From assembly GCA_963834135.1 (NCBI GenBank), contig CAWIAN010000007.1, positions 868,001 through 932,000 on the forward strand: a DNA stretch of 64,000 bases, written 5' to 3'. Both the position numbers and the translations under genes were made by a program. Under the pieces are notes generated by a model. The model was not told where the DNA came from, did no database searches, and saw only the letters and a list, made by a program, of their open reading frames with translations. The stretch is from Bog-257 sp963834135. GTDB lineage: Bacteria > Acidobacteriota > Terriglobia > Terriglobales > Acidobacteriaceae. Positions 9,081-18,266 of the stretch are shown here, piece by piece; the first letter of the stretch is position 1; each line of letters begins with the position of its first letter.

Positions 9081-9247
9081 CTTAGCCTCCTTGTCACACG
9101 CGACTGTGGTGTCCTGCATACACGTGCTACTAGTGTGACGACGATTTGCCGCGTGGGGTTTGCTGCGATCGTTAGTGAAGGGTAAAGTATTTAGAATCTG
9201 TATGATAGAAGAGCGCATCGGGGCCAGTTACGAGCACTGCATTGGGC

Positions 9248-9843
9248 CTACCAGCCGCCGCCTCCGCCGCCTCCACCACCTCCCCCGGACGAGCCTCCAC
9301 CGCCTCCGCCGGAACTGGAGCCTGGCGGAGATGACGCCGAAGACACCGCTGATGAAAAGTCGCCGCCAAAGCTGCCGGCGAATGCGGAAGCGTTGAAGCC
9401 ACTCCAGTTATTGCTGCTGAACCAGACAGGAGAATACCCGGTGCTGGCTCCGCCGGCGGTTGCCGCCTGAGCAAGCACGCCCTCGAACTGCCGCGCCCAA
9501 GCTTGCTCCACTCCAAGGGCCAGTGCATACGGCAAGCACTTCTCGAACAGTGCAGGAGTCTTCGCCGGGGCACCCTCGCGTTGCAGGCGGTCGCCGTCGA
9601 CTATAGTCAGGAATTGCTCGAAGCCTTCGATCTGGTCCATCAGCTTGCGCCCCTCCGGCGTAAAGGATCGCAGCGCATACACGAACACGATGTTGATTAT
9701 CAGCAACAGCAGCAGGAGTGCCGCCGGCAGGAAACCGACAGCGTGCGCGAATACACCAATCACGATCAGATCAACGACTGAAAGCACGGCCGCACCAATC
9801 AAAATCCCTACGATGTTCCGGCTGTGTCCGCGGACGGCCTTTT
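9248..9843 (-). CDS. DUF2207 membrane protein, C-terminal part (separated by frameshift)
   Basis: This is the C-terminal portion of the DUF2207 protein encoded just upstream. Reading from the AAAA run at 9840-9843, the frame gives KAVRGHSRNIVGILIGAAVL, two membrane helices, the family-typical blocks TPEGRKLMDQIEGFEQFL and TPALFEKCLPYALALGVEQ, and a glycine-rich tail (GGGGGGGW) characteristic of DUF2207 proteins. It has no ribosome site of its own; a TTG at 9802 could only start translation poorly. Removing one A on the minus strand joins it in frame with the preceding segment. Either the gene is broken or the base is a sequencing error. Confidence 0.75.
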
Positions 9844-11150
9844 AAAGCGGCGATGAGCGCACCTGCTGTGGCCGCCGACCATATCGTGAGCCAGAACGAC
9901 AGAAAACCCGCGACCGCCATGGATTGCCCGCTTAGGGTCATCACCGTGCAAGCTAGCGTTGCCAGGCTTAATAGAATTCCCGGCCAGATCGCCTTCCAAT
10001 GCTTTTGAAATAACTTCTGGTTTTCGGAGAGATTGAGGTCGGCGGTCAGCGTTGTCTTTGCCAGCTGAAACGTGCCGGTTTCGCTCGCCATGACATCAAT
10101 CTCGTGGTTATTCCGGAACAGAACGCGCATCAGGTTGATCTCTTCCGGTGAGATGTGGCTGTCTTCGTTCTTCAGCTTTTGCAGGCTGTAGACGCTCGCT
10201 TCCTGCTGGATCGACAAGTACTGCTTGACCGCTAGGTCGACAACCGCGCTCACGAAGACACGATCGTCGTATCCCATGTGCCGCAGGAACGAAACGGCAG
10301 CAGGCGACATACCAGGCGGCGGTTCGTAGGCGACGACGACGGTGCCGTGACGGGGATCGCGCCCCACGCGCATCCAGGCGATCAGGTAATACAGGACCAC
10401 GATGGCCAGCCCAGTTACGGCCACGCCGACCGTCGCATTCTCGGAGAAAAAATCGGAAATCTGCTGCCTGGGCGTGGGCGGCGCGACGACGCCCTTAGGG
10501 AACTCAACCACAATGGTTAGTCCCTCGTAAGGATCGAGCGGCTCAGTCGTCACGAATTGCACTTCGCTATCGCTAATACGTGAGCTAAGGAAGTTTTGTC
10601 CATTTTCTCCCTGCCGTCCGGTATACGCCTCCAGCTTCAACTTGTCGGCCGGCACTGCCTGCGGGAGAGTGACGATTGCTGATGCGTGGTCGACCGGGAA
10701 TCCCCAGCTATTACCAGTAACATTCCAGTACAGCTCATCGTGATCAGGAAAGAAGCCGACCTCGCGTGTAACGCGATAAGTTACGTCATAGGTGTATTCG
10801 CCGGCCGGCAGCAGCGTGGAGGCGTTACCGATCTTGATCATCACCCCGTTGCTTAAGCTTTGGAGGGTGTAATTTTCCGCCTGTCCGTCACGACGAACCT
10901 CAACTACATCGAAGCCGACGGTGTACTGCTGGCCCATCTTGCCGGAGTAGTGAGTAGGGAAATTGCGATAGATCCCGTGACGGATGTAACGGCCCTCGCT
11001 GAGGACCTTAATGGTCTCGTGTACCTGCAGCGAAGCGTCAGGCTGGACTTGAATGTCGGATTGATAATTCAGGATGCGTTCTGAGCCGGCTGCATTCGCA
11101 ACCAACACAAAGATCACGAACAACACTGTCGGCAGATACCAATGGCGCAT
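9771..11150 (-). CDS. DUF2207 membrane protein, N-terminal part (frameshifted at 9840-9843)
   Basis: As written, 459 residues. A signal peptide (LPTVLFVIFVLVANAAG) precedes the extracytoplasmic DUF2207 beta domain (about 20-220; e.g. IRHGIYRNFPTHY and GEYTYDVTYRV). Then come a membrane helix (VGVAVTGLAIVVLYYLIAW), a cytoplasmic segment with PPGMSPAAVSFLRHMGY, and further hydrophobic helices. The last residues (GRPRTQPEHRRDFDWCGRAF) do not fit the family, whereas the neighbouring frame carries the expected C-terminal blocks. Family members are usually near 600 residues, matching the two pieces joined. Function of DUF2207 is not established. It lies about 90 bases downstream of ribA on the same strand. 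Confidence 0.8.
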   Translation of the reverse strand: MRHWYLPTVLFVIFVLVANAAGSERILNYQSDIQVQPDASLQVHETIKVLSEGRYIRHGIYRNFPTHYSGKMGQQYTVGFDVVEVRRDGQAENYTLQSLSNGVMIKIGNASTLLPAGEYTYDVTYRVTREVGFFPDHDELYWNVTGNSWGFPVDHASAIVTLPQAVPADKLKLEAYTGRQGENGQNFLSSRISDSEVQFVTTEPLDPYEGLTIVVEFPKGVVAPPTPRQQISDFFSENATVGVAVTGLAIVVLYYLIAWMRVGRDPRHGTVVVAYEPPPGMSPAAVSFLRHMGYDDRVFVSAVVDLAVKQYLSIQQEASVYSLQKLKNEDSHISPEEINLMRVLFRNNHEIDVMASETGTFQLAKTTLTADLNLSENQKLFQKHWKAIWPGILLSLATLACTVMTLSGQSMAVAGFLSFWLTIWSAATAGALIAALKGRPRTQPEHRRDFDWCGRAFSR

Positions 11151-11242
11151 GGATCCTCGCCGGGCGCAGGTTAGTTATCTGCATTCTCGCCGATGCGGTC
11201 GAGAGGAGGTCAAGAAGGTTCTCGGGGAACGTGCGAAAAGGG

Positions 11243-11884
11243 TTACCAGCCGGTCAGCAGGTGGCCCATTTTTTCTTTCTTGGTGCGCAGGTAGTTCTGC
11301 GAGTGCTCGTAGGCCTCGACTTCGGCTGGCACGCGCTCCACGACCCTGATTCCAGCCTTCTCCAGCGCTGCAACCTTGTCGGGATTATTGGAAATCAGGC
11401 GGACCTGCGTCACGCCTAGCTGCCGCAGCATTTCGGCCGGTAGCTTGTATTCGCGGTAGTCGTTGTCGTACCCAAGTTCCACGTTGGCTTCCACGGTGTC
11501 AAAGCCCTGGTCCTGCAGTTCGTAAGCCTGAAGCTTAGCCATCAGGCCAATGCCGCGGCCCTCCTGCTGCTCGTAAAGCAGAACGCCGGCTCCCGCCTTG
11601 GCGATCATGGATAGCGCCAACTCCAGTTGCTGCCGGCAATCGCAGCGCATGGAATGGAATACATCGCCGGTGAGACACTGCGAATGAATACGGACCAGCG
11701 GCGCGGAAGCATGAATGTCGCCCATTACCAGTGCGACCGCTTCGTCTTTGGCACTGCCGTTCTGACCGTTGTGGGTGCTTCCGTTGGTTTTTCCCGGCGC
11801 GCCCTCAAAGCCGTAGATGCGAAACTGGCCCCAGCGGGTGGGGAAGTTGGCTTCGGCTACTTTCTTTACAAGCAAGTTGCTCAC
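11243..11884 (-). CDS. ribA: GTP cyclohydrolase II
   Basis: A 213-residue enzyme that opens GTP to 2,5-diamino-6-ribosylamino-pyrimidinone phosphate, the first step of riboflavin synthesis. The zinc site is visible as HSQCLTGDVFHSMRCDCRQQ (three cysteines). The GTP-handling segment reads YEQQEGRGIGLMAKLQAYEL, and the C-terminal lysine/threonine region VRLISNNPDKVAALE is typical. It is a stand-alone RibA, not fused to a RibB domain. An unusual 20-residue insertion rich in Gly/Asn/Ser (residues 30-48) precedes the VALVMGDI strand. The DUF2207 gene follows on the same strand. Confidence 0.93.
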   Translation of the reverse strand: MSNLLVKKVAEANFPTRWGQFRIYGFEGAPGKTNGSTHNGQNGSAKDEAVALVMGDIHASAPLVRIHSQCLTGDVFHSMRCDCRQQLELALSMIAKAGAGVLLYEQQEGRGIGLMAKLQAYELQDQGFDTVEANVELGYDNDYREYKLPAEMLRQLGVTQVRLISNNPDKVAALEKAGIRVVERVPAEVEAYEHSQNYLRTKKEKMGHLLTGW

Positions 11885-12074
11885 TCCATGATTATAAGCC
11901 GCTACGGCCGCGGTGGAAGTTTACACATCACACAGCGGGCGCTCGCTCGGCACAAACTGTGTGTCGCCAGAGGTACGCGGAGGGGAAAAATACGCGCAAC
12001 CATCCGGTTCTTTGCGCCACTGTCGTGAATCGCTGCTTATTGGATTTCAAAACGCAAGCCGACGACTCATGCCC

Positions 12075-12106
12075 AAAAAATTGGGCAGCCGTTTCGGGCT
12101 GCCCAA
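12075..12106 (-). terminator. Rho-independent terminator of the FecR/DUF6600 gene
   Basis: On the minus strand TTGGGCAGCC pairs perfectly with GGCTGCCCAA around a six-base loop and is followed by six T residues. It lies 24 bases after the stop codon of the large surface protein. Confidence 0.85.
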
Positions 12107-12129
12107 CTGAATGATTTGGATTGTGTGAA

Positions 12130-14757
12130 TTATCGGTGTCCGCCACCGCTATGCCCACCACCTCCACCACTGCTGTGTCCACCGCCGCCGCCGCTGGAAT
12201 GCGGCGCTGCGCTCGATCCGCTGCTGTGGCTGGAGTATGACGGCGTCGACCCGTAGCTGCGAGCTGAATAGGTCGGCGCGCTTCCGTAGCTGCGGTTCGA
12301 ATAAGCCGGTGACGAGCCATAGCTGCGTTGCGCTGAGTAGCTGGGCGTCGAACTGTAGGACCGTCCCGCGCTGTAACTCGGGCTGGTCGAATACGCCCGG
12401 CTATTGCTGTTGCCGTAGGACGCGCCATACCGGTTTGCCGCGCCGTAATTGGACGAAGCCGTGTACGTAGGCGCCGCGTGATAGCTATAGTTCGACGGCG
12501 GGCGTGGCGTCGACATTGCCATGCCCGATCCGTGCGAGTTGTTGTTCGAGCTACCCGAGTTGCTCTTGGGAGCCGAGTTGTGAGACGGGCTCGCAGACTG
12601 CGGCGCCGTCGTATTGGTGTGGGTCTGGTACGTCTGCGGCGGCCGCGCGACGTTGGAGTTCTGCGCACCGTTGGGGTACGTGGAACCCGCCCGCTGTGCA
12701 TTGCCGTTCATCGTGTTGCCGTTGTTTGCGTAGCCCCGGTTCGCCGTGCCCGCGTTTGTGCGTCCGTAGACGTTGCTGTTGCCCGGCGTACCCCCACCAT
12801 ATGGAGTTGAGCGCACCGTGGGGTTGCCACCGGCTGACGGCGGACGCGGTACATAGTGTCCACCCATTGCCGTTGTCGTATCGTTGCGAGCCTCGGTGCC
12901 GGTGGTCGCAGGACCGCGAGCTCCGGTGATTTGCGTACTAGCCGGAGAATTCACCCGTCCGTTCTGCGCACCGTAGGTTGGACGTGCCGCGTTGTTGTTC
13001 GGCGCACTCGCGGTGGTAGCCGGATTATGGCCAAACGTGCTCTGGTTGCCGCGCGCCAAGGTAGCCTGATTCGCAGCTTCCAGGCTTGCCGGACGGTTCG
13101 CGGTAGCTCCGCCACGGTTTGCGGTGACTACGCCGCGGTTGAAGGCAGAGGACGGGGGCGTATTGTGGGCTTGCGCCGCGCCGCCGATCACAGATTGGCG
13201 AGTCGGATTAGCATCCACACCGCGCAGCATCGTGCCCTGGCCAAGTGCGGACTTTGGTACCGCGCCGCCTGCGCGATTGATGGCCGCGCCGGAGGTGAAT
13301 GCCGACCTGGGGGCCGCTGTCACCGCGCCCGGCGTATTGCGGAAGCCATAATGCGCGTTATTGACGTTACCGTTGTAATAGTTGTTCGTGACGTTGTTGA
13401 TGTTGGTGATGCGCGTATTAGTAATGTTCACGTTGCGAACATAGTTGCTGCTCGCCCAGCCGCCGCCACGGTACCAGCCGCCGTAGCCCCATCCGCAATA
13501 GCGAGGATAGAAGGGTTCACCCCATCCCAACGGGAACCAGCCAAAGTTGATGCCGATACCCCATCCGCCGCCGCCGAACCCGAAACCGACGCCAAAGCCT
13601 GGGCCACCGATCCAACCAACCAGCGCCGGAGCATAGTAGGGATTCCAATAGCCAACCGGTCCGGGAGCCCATCCCCAATATCCGCCGTAGCTAACCCAGC
13701 GGCCATAGTGGAATGGCGCGAAGCCCCAGGGCTGATCGTCAACCCAGGTCCATCCCCAGGGAGCGATCCACACCCAATGACCGAAGCGATACGGAGCCCA
13801 ACCCGCCGGTACAGAAGTCGGGATCCAGACATTGCCGTAGGTAGGCGTAGGCACCCAGCGTCCATAACCGTCGAGGTCCTGGTAGCCGATGACTCCGGGC
13901 GAGACGTAGCGAGCCGAAAGGGAATCATCCAGTCGCTTGTCGCGAACCTGGACCCAGTCGTCGAAGCCGTCACGCGAGGGAGCGTTCACCGCCGTGTGCA
14001 CCAGCGAGGTGCCGCCACTGAAACGCATCTGTTGGCCGGAGTTCACGCGAACTGCCGCGCCCTTGCCCGTGGCTTCGCCATAGCCGCTGCGTACCGTCAC
14101 CCAGCTCTGATCTTCGTTCGGGTAAGCGTCAAAGCGGTAGGTGCCCGACTTCATAACCGTGAAAGCGTAGTTGGGCGTGTCAACCTCGTAGATCTCGCCC
14201 TTTTCCAGATGTTTGACCGTGATCTCCAGCGTGCCCTGATCAAGTTCGATCTGGACGTTGTTGTCGGTGACATTGGTCAGCGTGACGCTGGTCTCCGAGT
14301 TCATACGGAGGAAGCCGTCGCCAACGTTCAGTTCAGCTTGGGAATTCTTGTCGGTCCAAACGCGATCTGCGCTGGTTAACGGACGGTTCATGCTGGCGGC
14401 AATCCAATCGTTCACGCCACCGGGCTGCATGGAAACCTGGCCGGACATGTACTGCACGCGCGCCACGCGTCCCGGAGGGTCCTGCTGCGGCTGGCCGTTG
14501 TAAGCGCCCTGCTGGCCGGACTGATCGGGAGCACCCTGCTGCTGCGGATAATTCTGCTGCTGCTGGTCAGGGTATGCCTGCGGTTGTCCCTGGTCGGGAT
14601 ACTGTTGCTGGCCCGACTGATCGGGATAAGACTGTTGCGGAGCGTTGGCCGGCGGAGGGTACGAGCCCTGGTCGCTCTGGGCCAACATCATTCCGCTAGA
14701 GAGAGCGACGAACAGCAGAACTATGAAGATCGATGTACAAAGTCGCCGCGAATTCAT
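12130..14757 (-). CDS. Large FecR/DUF6600-domain secreted protein with low-complexity C-terminus
   Basis: An 875-residue protein from the ATG at 14757, with GGAGC upstream; an earlier in-frame start at 14910 lacks a ribosome site. The order is: signal peptide (SIFIVLLFVALSSGMMLAQ), Gln/Pro/Tyr-rich linker (about 30-90), FecR-like beta domain (about 100-260), DUF6600 Trp/Gly-rich region (WIPTSVPAGWAPYRFGHWVW and similar repeats, about 300-440), then a long Asn/Ala/Thr-rich tract and a Ser/Tyr/Gly tail built from units like SYGSSPAYSNR, ending in GGGGHSSGGGGGHSGGGHR. It is probably surface-exposed or in the outer envelope. No anti-sigma partner is adjacent, so a FecR-type signalling role is not indicated. 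A terminator follows at 12075. Confidence 0.8.
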   Translation of the reverse strand: MNSRRLCTSIFIVLLFVALSSGMMLAQSDQGSYPPPANAPQQSYPDQSGQQQYPDQGQPQAYPDQQQQNYPQQQGAPDQSGQQGAYNGQPQQDPPGRVARVQYMSGQVSMQPGGVNDWIAASMNRPLTSADRVWTDKNSQAELNVGDGFLRMNSETSVTLTNVTDNNVQIELDQGTLEITVKHLEKGEIYEVDTPNYAFTVMKSGTYRFDAYPNEDQSWVTVRSGYGEATGKGAAVRVNSGQQMRFSGGTSLVHTAVNAPSRDGFDDWVQVRDKRLDDSLSARYVSPGVIGYQDLDGYGRWVPTPTYGNVWIPTSVPAGWAPYRFGHWVWIAPWGWTWVDDQPWGFAPFHYGRWVSYGGYWGWAPGPVGYWNPYYAPALVGWIGGPGFGVGFGFGGGGWGIGINFGWFPLGWGEPFYPRYCGWGYGGWYRGGGWASSNYVRNVNITNTRITNINNVTNNYYNGNVNNAHYGFRNTPGAVTAAPRSAFTSGAAINRAGGAVPKSALGQGTMLRGVDANPTRQSVIGGAAQAHNTPPSSAFNRGVVTANRGGATANRPASLEAANQATLARGNQSTFGHNPATTASAPNNNAARPTYGAQNGRVNSPASTQITGARGPATTGTEARNDTTTAMGGHYVPRPPSAGGNPTVRSTPYGGGTPGNSNVYGRTNAGTANRGYANNGNTMNGNAQRAGSTYPNGAQNSNVARPPQTYQTHTNTTAPQSASPSHNSAPKSNSGSSNNNSHGSGMAMSTPRPPSNYSYHAAPTYTASSNYGAANRYGASYGNSNSRAYSTSPSYSAGRSYSSTPSYSAQRSYGSSPAYSNRSYGSAPTYSARSYGSTPSYSSHSSGSSAAPHSSGGGGGHSSGGGGGHSGGGHR

Positions 14758-15302
14758 TGTTGTAGCTCCTTTCGCCTCAACCGCCGTTTCGGTACTTCGT
14801 TCTCCTGAGGCGAATTCGCTTACCTGTCGAGTCAGCGCGAGAACCTGGCCGACCGACATCCCTATAAACCCTAGATTTCTAAGCGTGTTGCGCGAAGCTT
14901 TTTTACACATCGCCTGGCCAAATCTACATAGAAAACTGAACTCAAACTTAAATTCTACGCGCGCTTAGCCACTTTTATTAGAAGAAAGCACGCCGGTGGC
15001 CGCTGCTAGAGTTTGGTTAAGATTTGTATCTGCTGAGGCTCTTTCGAACCGTGCTTAGATCTCCGGTTTTGAAGGGTCGCGCCTTCAGGTGCGCCGTCAC
15101 AAGCCCTTCGTAGTTGATTCGGCGAGGTGGCCTTTAGGCCGACGAGCCATTTGCTTTCGCAAGTAGTCACCCCCGTTGCCAGCGCGCACTTTTCCCACAC
15201 CGTTGAACGTAACCCACACACCTTCTTGCAGGCTAAATCAATGCCATCGGACGATGAGGCGTTCTCCATCACATCAGGCCAGAGTTCTGCATCGAAACCA
15301 GC
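14758..15302. other. Intergenic region, no gene recognised
   Basis: The 545 bases between two divergently transcribed secreted-protein genes must hold both promoters. A reading frame of about 650 bases on the minus strand (15006-15659) crosses it and overlaps the plus-strand gene, but its Arg/Ser-rich translation shows no domain or signal. I see no convincing promoter hexamers. Confidence 0.4.
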
Positions 15303-15707
15303 ATGCAGTTTCGAGCGCGCGCTTTCAGGGTATTCGCGCTGGTTCTCGGTCTGGCGATTCTCGCCGCTGCTACGCCGGGCTCGTTTCGCGGAACGATTGT
15401 CGACAATCCCAACTCTGCCAAGGGATGGATCTACGTGCAGGGACGCAAGGGTACAGCGCGCCGTGTGGAAGTCTCTCACGCAACGGTCACCTATGACGAG
15501 GATGTGCCGGCAATCGAGCGAAGCCCGAATCCGCAAGGCGCTCTCATCCCTGGTACCGAAGTTCGCGTGACCGCCGAACAGGGCAGCGACGGCGAATGGC
15601 ACGCCGAGCGCGTGGAGATACTCGGGCCGGCGGCGACGACGAAGGAATCGAAGAGTCAATCACTGGAACGGCTCTTCCGCCCAACGGCAAGAGACCCGCG
15701 TTCTTGA
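15303..15707 (+). CDS. Small secreted hypothetical protein
   Basis: A 134-residue protein with an N-terminal signal peptide (VFALVLGLAILAAATPGSF). The mature part is a small beta-rich domain beginning FRGTIVDNPNSAKGWIYVQG and containing GTEVRVTAEQGSDGEWHAER. This resembles OB-like or DUF5666-type secreted domains, but I cannot assign a family. The tail is basic and polar. No strong ribosome site precedes the ATG. It lies 150 bases upstream of the acyl-CoA dehydrogenase and may be separately transcribed. Confidence 0.6.
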   Translation: MQFRARAFRVFALVLGLAILAAATPGSFRGTIVDNPNSAKGWIYVQGRKGTARRVEVSHATVTYDEDVPAIERSPNPQGALIPGTEVRVTAEQGSDGEWHAERVEILGPAATTKESKSQSLERLFRPTARDPRS

Positions 15708-15859
15708 TCAGGAAGCGCACTTAGCATTTCACTAACCCCGCCTTGCATCCCTAGCCACTAACCTCTGATTTCATCTCCCGCATCCCCTTGTGTTATAACC
15801 ACGTGTTTCGACCTTTTGCGCGGCGCACCTCGCAGCGCCTCCCGAACCGGAGGATTTGT

Positions 15860-17002
15860 TTGGATTTCCAGCTCAACGACGAACAACTGCATTTGAAGAA
15901 GATGGTGCGCGACTTCGCCCAGCGCGAGATCGCTCCCAACATCATGAAGTGGGACGAGCCCGGTACCTTCCCCCTGGAAACCGTCAAAGAGCTAGGCAAG
16001 CTGGGTCTGCTCGGGATCATCTTCCCCACCGACTACAGTGGTGCGGGCATGGGCTATGTCGAATACGTCATCGCCATCGAAGAACTCTCGCGGGTCGACG
16101 GCTCCGTGGGTATCATCGTCGCCGCGCACACCTCGCTGTGCTCGAATCACATCTTCATCGCCGGCAACGAGGAGCAGAAACGTAAATACATTCCCAAGCT
16201 CGCCACTGGCGAGTTCATTGGGGCTTGGGGACTGACCGAGCCGGGATCGGGATCCGACGCCGGCGGCGCGCGCTGCACCGCCGTCCGCAGAGGTAAGAAT
16301 TGGGTGATGAATGGCACCAAGACCTTTATCACGAACGCCCGTTACGCCGATGCGGTCGTGGTTATCGCCGTTACCGACAAGACGGCGCACACGCACGGAC
16401 TCTCGGCGTTTGTCGTCGACAAGGGGACGAAGGGTTTCCGCATCGGCAAGAAAGAAGACAAGCTGGGCCTACGCGCCAGCGATACGTCCGAGCTCATTTT
16501 CGAGGACTGCGAGATTCCGGCCGAAAACCTGCTGGGCAGCGAAGGGCAGGGTTTCATCGACGCGATGAAGGTGCTCGACGGCGGCCGTATCTCGATTGCA
16601 GCGCTCGGCCTGGGCATGGCGCAGGGCGCGTACGAAGCAGCGCTCAACTATTCGAAGGAGCGCAAGCAGTTCGGCAAGCCAATCAGCGAGTTCCAGGCAA
16701 TCGGTTTCAAGTTGGCGGACCTGGCGACGGAGATTGACGCGGCGCGGCTGCTCACGATGCGCGCGGCCTCGATGAAGGATGCCGGCATGAAGACTACTCT
16801 GGAGTCGTCGATGGCGAAGCTTTACACCAGCGAGGTCGCCGTGAAGGCCGCCAACGAAGGCGTGCAGATTCATGGTGGCTATGGCTTCATTAAGGATTAC
16901 CCGGCGGAGAAGTTTTATCGCGACGTCAAGCTGTGCACCATCGGCGAAGGCACCAGTGAGATCCAGCGCCTGGTGATTGCAAGACAGTTGCTGAAGGATT
17001 AA
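15860..17002 (+). CDS. Acyl-CoA dehydrogenase (short/branched-chain type)
   Basis: A 380-residue FAD enzyme that forms the 2,3-double bond of acyl-CoA thioesters. I chose the TTG at 15860 because GGAGG lies six bases upstream and the translation then starts in register with the family (DFQLNDEQLHLKKMVRDFAQ). FAD and substrate motifs include WGLTEPGSGSDAGG and the C-terminal helix block QIHGGYGFIKDYP. The catalytic glutamate is Glu363 in TIGEGTSEIQR. meaB and methylmalonyl-CoA epimerase follow on the same strand after a 270-base gap holding a palindromic repeat. A role in branched-chain amino acid or fatty acid catabolism leading to propionyl-CoA is likely. Confidence 0.93.
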   Translation: MDFQLNDEQLHLKKMVRDFAQREIAPNIMKWDEPGTFPLETVKELGKLGLLGIIFPTDYSGAGMGYVEYVIAIEELSRVDGSVGIIVAAHTSLCSNHIFIAGNEEQKRKYIPKLATGEFIGAWGLTEPGSGSDAGGARCTAVRRGKNWVMNGTKTFITNARYADAVVVIAVTDKTAHTHGLSAFVVDKGTKGFRIGKKEDKLGLRASDTSELIFEDCEIPAENLLGSEGQGFIDAMKVLDGGRISIAALGLGMAQGAYEAALNYSKERKQFGKPISEFQAIGFKLADLATEIDAARLLTMRAASMKDAGMKTTLESSMAKLYTSEVAVKAANEGVQIHGGYGFIKDYPAEKFYRDVKLCTIGEGTSEIQRLVIARQLLKD

Positions 17003-17040
17003 AGGCGGGAGCACCGGGTCATGCGGTGAACCTAATTTCA

Positions 17041-17178
17041 AATTGTCATCCCGAGCGGAGCTACGGCGGCAGCGGAGTCGAGGGACCTGCGGTTCATCCG
17101 GGTCGGATTCACTGTAGGCAGAACCGCAGATCCCTCGAAACGCTACGACGCAGCGCGTCTTCGCTCCGGAAGACAATT
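17041..17178. repeat. Palindromic intergenic repeat element, complete copy
   Basis: The ends are AATTGTC and GACAATT, and the outer 20 bases match their inverted partner at 17 positions. Inner arms (GAGGGACCTGCGGTTC against GAACCGCAGATCCCTC) pair as well, so the whole 138 bases can fold on itself. Related copies lie at 18707, 28942, 50243 and elsewhere. No coding capacity; it resembles a REP/MITE-like element. Confidence 0.7.
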
Positions 17179-17273
17179 GAGTAAAGGTTTTCGCACGATC
17201 AAATTCGTGCCCTGACACAAACATCTGTGACGCGCATCGTGCGCTCTGAAATACGTATGCTTTATCATCGAGC

Positions 17274-18266
17274 GTGACCTCCAATCACCACATCGAAGCT
17301 TTTATCCACCGCATCCGTAACGGTGAGGTCCGCGCGTTGTCCCGCGCCATCTCTGCAGTCGAGGACCACACACACGAGGCGACCGAGCTGCTGAAGGGCT
17401 TGTTCCCTTACAGCGGCAAGGCTCTGCTGCTCGGCATCACCGGTTCGCCCGGAGCGGGCAAGAGCACGCTGGTCGACCAGATCGCGCACACCTATCGCAA
17501 GCAGCAGAAGACAATCGGCATCGTGGCCGTCGATCCCACCAGCCCGTTCAGCGGGGGAGCGATCCTGGGCGACCGCATTCGCATGAGCTCGCATCACGCC
17601 GACCAGGGCATCTTCATTCGCAGCATGGCCACGCGCGGCTCGCTTGGCGGCCTGGCTTCCACCACCGCCGATGTGGCGACGGTCATCGACGCCAGCGGAC
17701 GCGATGTCGTCATGATCGAAACTGTTGGCGTCGGCCAGGATGAAGTCGACATCGTGCGTCTGGCGGACGTGACGATGGTCGTGCTGGTGCCCGGCATGGG
17801 CGACGATGTGCAGACCATCAAAGCCGGCATCATGGAGATCGCCGATATTTTCGTGATTAACAAATCAGACCGCGACGGCGCCGAACGGGTAGAGCGCGAG
17901 ATCCGAGCCATGCAGGCGATTACGCCGATGCGCATGGGCGCCGGCCTCAAGGACACCTGGACTCCGCCGATTGTTAAGACGGTGGCCAGCAGCGGCTCAG
18001 GCATCGACGAGTTGGTCGAGACCATTGAGAAATATCGTGACTATCTGGAGCAGAGCGATCGCGTGCTCTCTCGGCGCATCGAAAACTGGCGTAAGCGTAT
18101 TGCCGAGATGCTGCGCGACGCGCTCTTCCAGCGCGTGCTGTCGCATTACATGAGCGAGAGCGAGGCGCTGCGCCTTGCCACCGAAGTTGCCGAGCACAAG
18201 CGCGATCCGTACTCTTTAGTTGAGAAGATCGTGGAAGGTTTAGGGAGACCTGATGAGCGAAATTGA
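17274..18266 (+). CDS. meaB: Methylmalonyl-CoA mutase-associated GTPase MeaB/ArgK
   Basis: A 330-residue G3E-family GTPase from a GTG start. Motifs: P-loop GSPGAGKST (57-65), switch region VDPTSPFSGGAILGDRIRM, a Walker-B-like stretch (IETVGVGQDEVDI), and NKSD for guanine recognition. The C-terminal helices (RVLSHYMSESEALRL) support dimerisation. MeaB chaperones adenosylcobalamin loading and protects methylmalonyl-CoA mutase. The mutase itself is not in this window, but the epimerase overlaps the end of this gene by 14 bases, so the pair is translationally coupled and belongs to propionyl-CoA/methylmalonyl-CoA metabolism. Confidence 0.93.
   Translation: MTSNHHIEAFIHRIRNGEVRALSRAISAVEDHTHEATELLKGLFPYSGKALLLGITGSPGAGKSTLVDQIAHTYRKQQKTIGIVAVDPTSPFSGGAILGDRIRMSSHHADQGIFIRSMATRGSLGGLASTTADVATVIDASGRDVVMIETVGVGQDEVDIVRLADVTMVVLVPGMGDDVQTIKAGIMEIADIFVINKSDRDGAERVEREIRAMQAITPMRMGAGLKDTWTPPIVKTVASSGSGIDELVETIEKYRDYLEQSDRVLSRRIENWRKRIAEMLRDALFQRVLSHYMSESEALRLATEVAEHKRDPYSLVEKIVEGLGRPDERN

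Noticed and set aside
11928..12701. Arg-rich 257-residue minus-strand frame
   Set aside because: It is the shadow of the low-complexity C-terminus of the FecR/DUF6600 protein and crosses its terminator.
12856..14379. 507-residue plus-strand frame
   Set aside because: It lies antisense to the FecR/DUF6600 gene and reflects its biased codons; composition is not protein-like.
15006..15659. Long minus-strand frame (217 residues)
   Set aside because: It overlaps a plus-strand gene with a signal peptide, is Arg/Ser-rich and shows no domain or ribosome site; treated as a shadow.
17041..17178. Possible CRISPR-like repeats or small RNA
   Set aside because: Copies are dispersed, not in arrays with spacers, and match a palindromic element instead.
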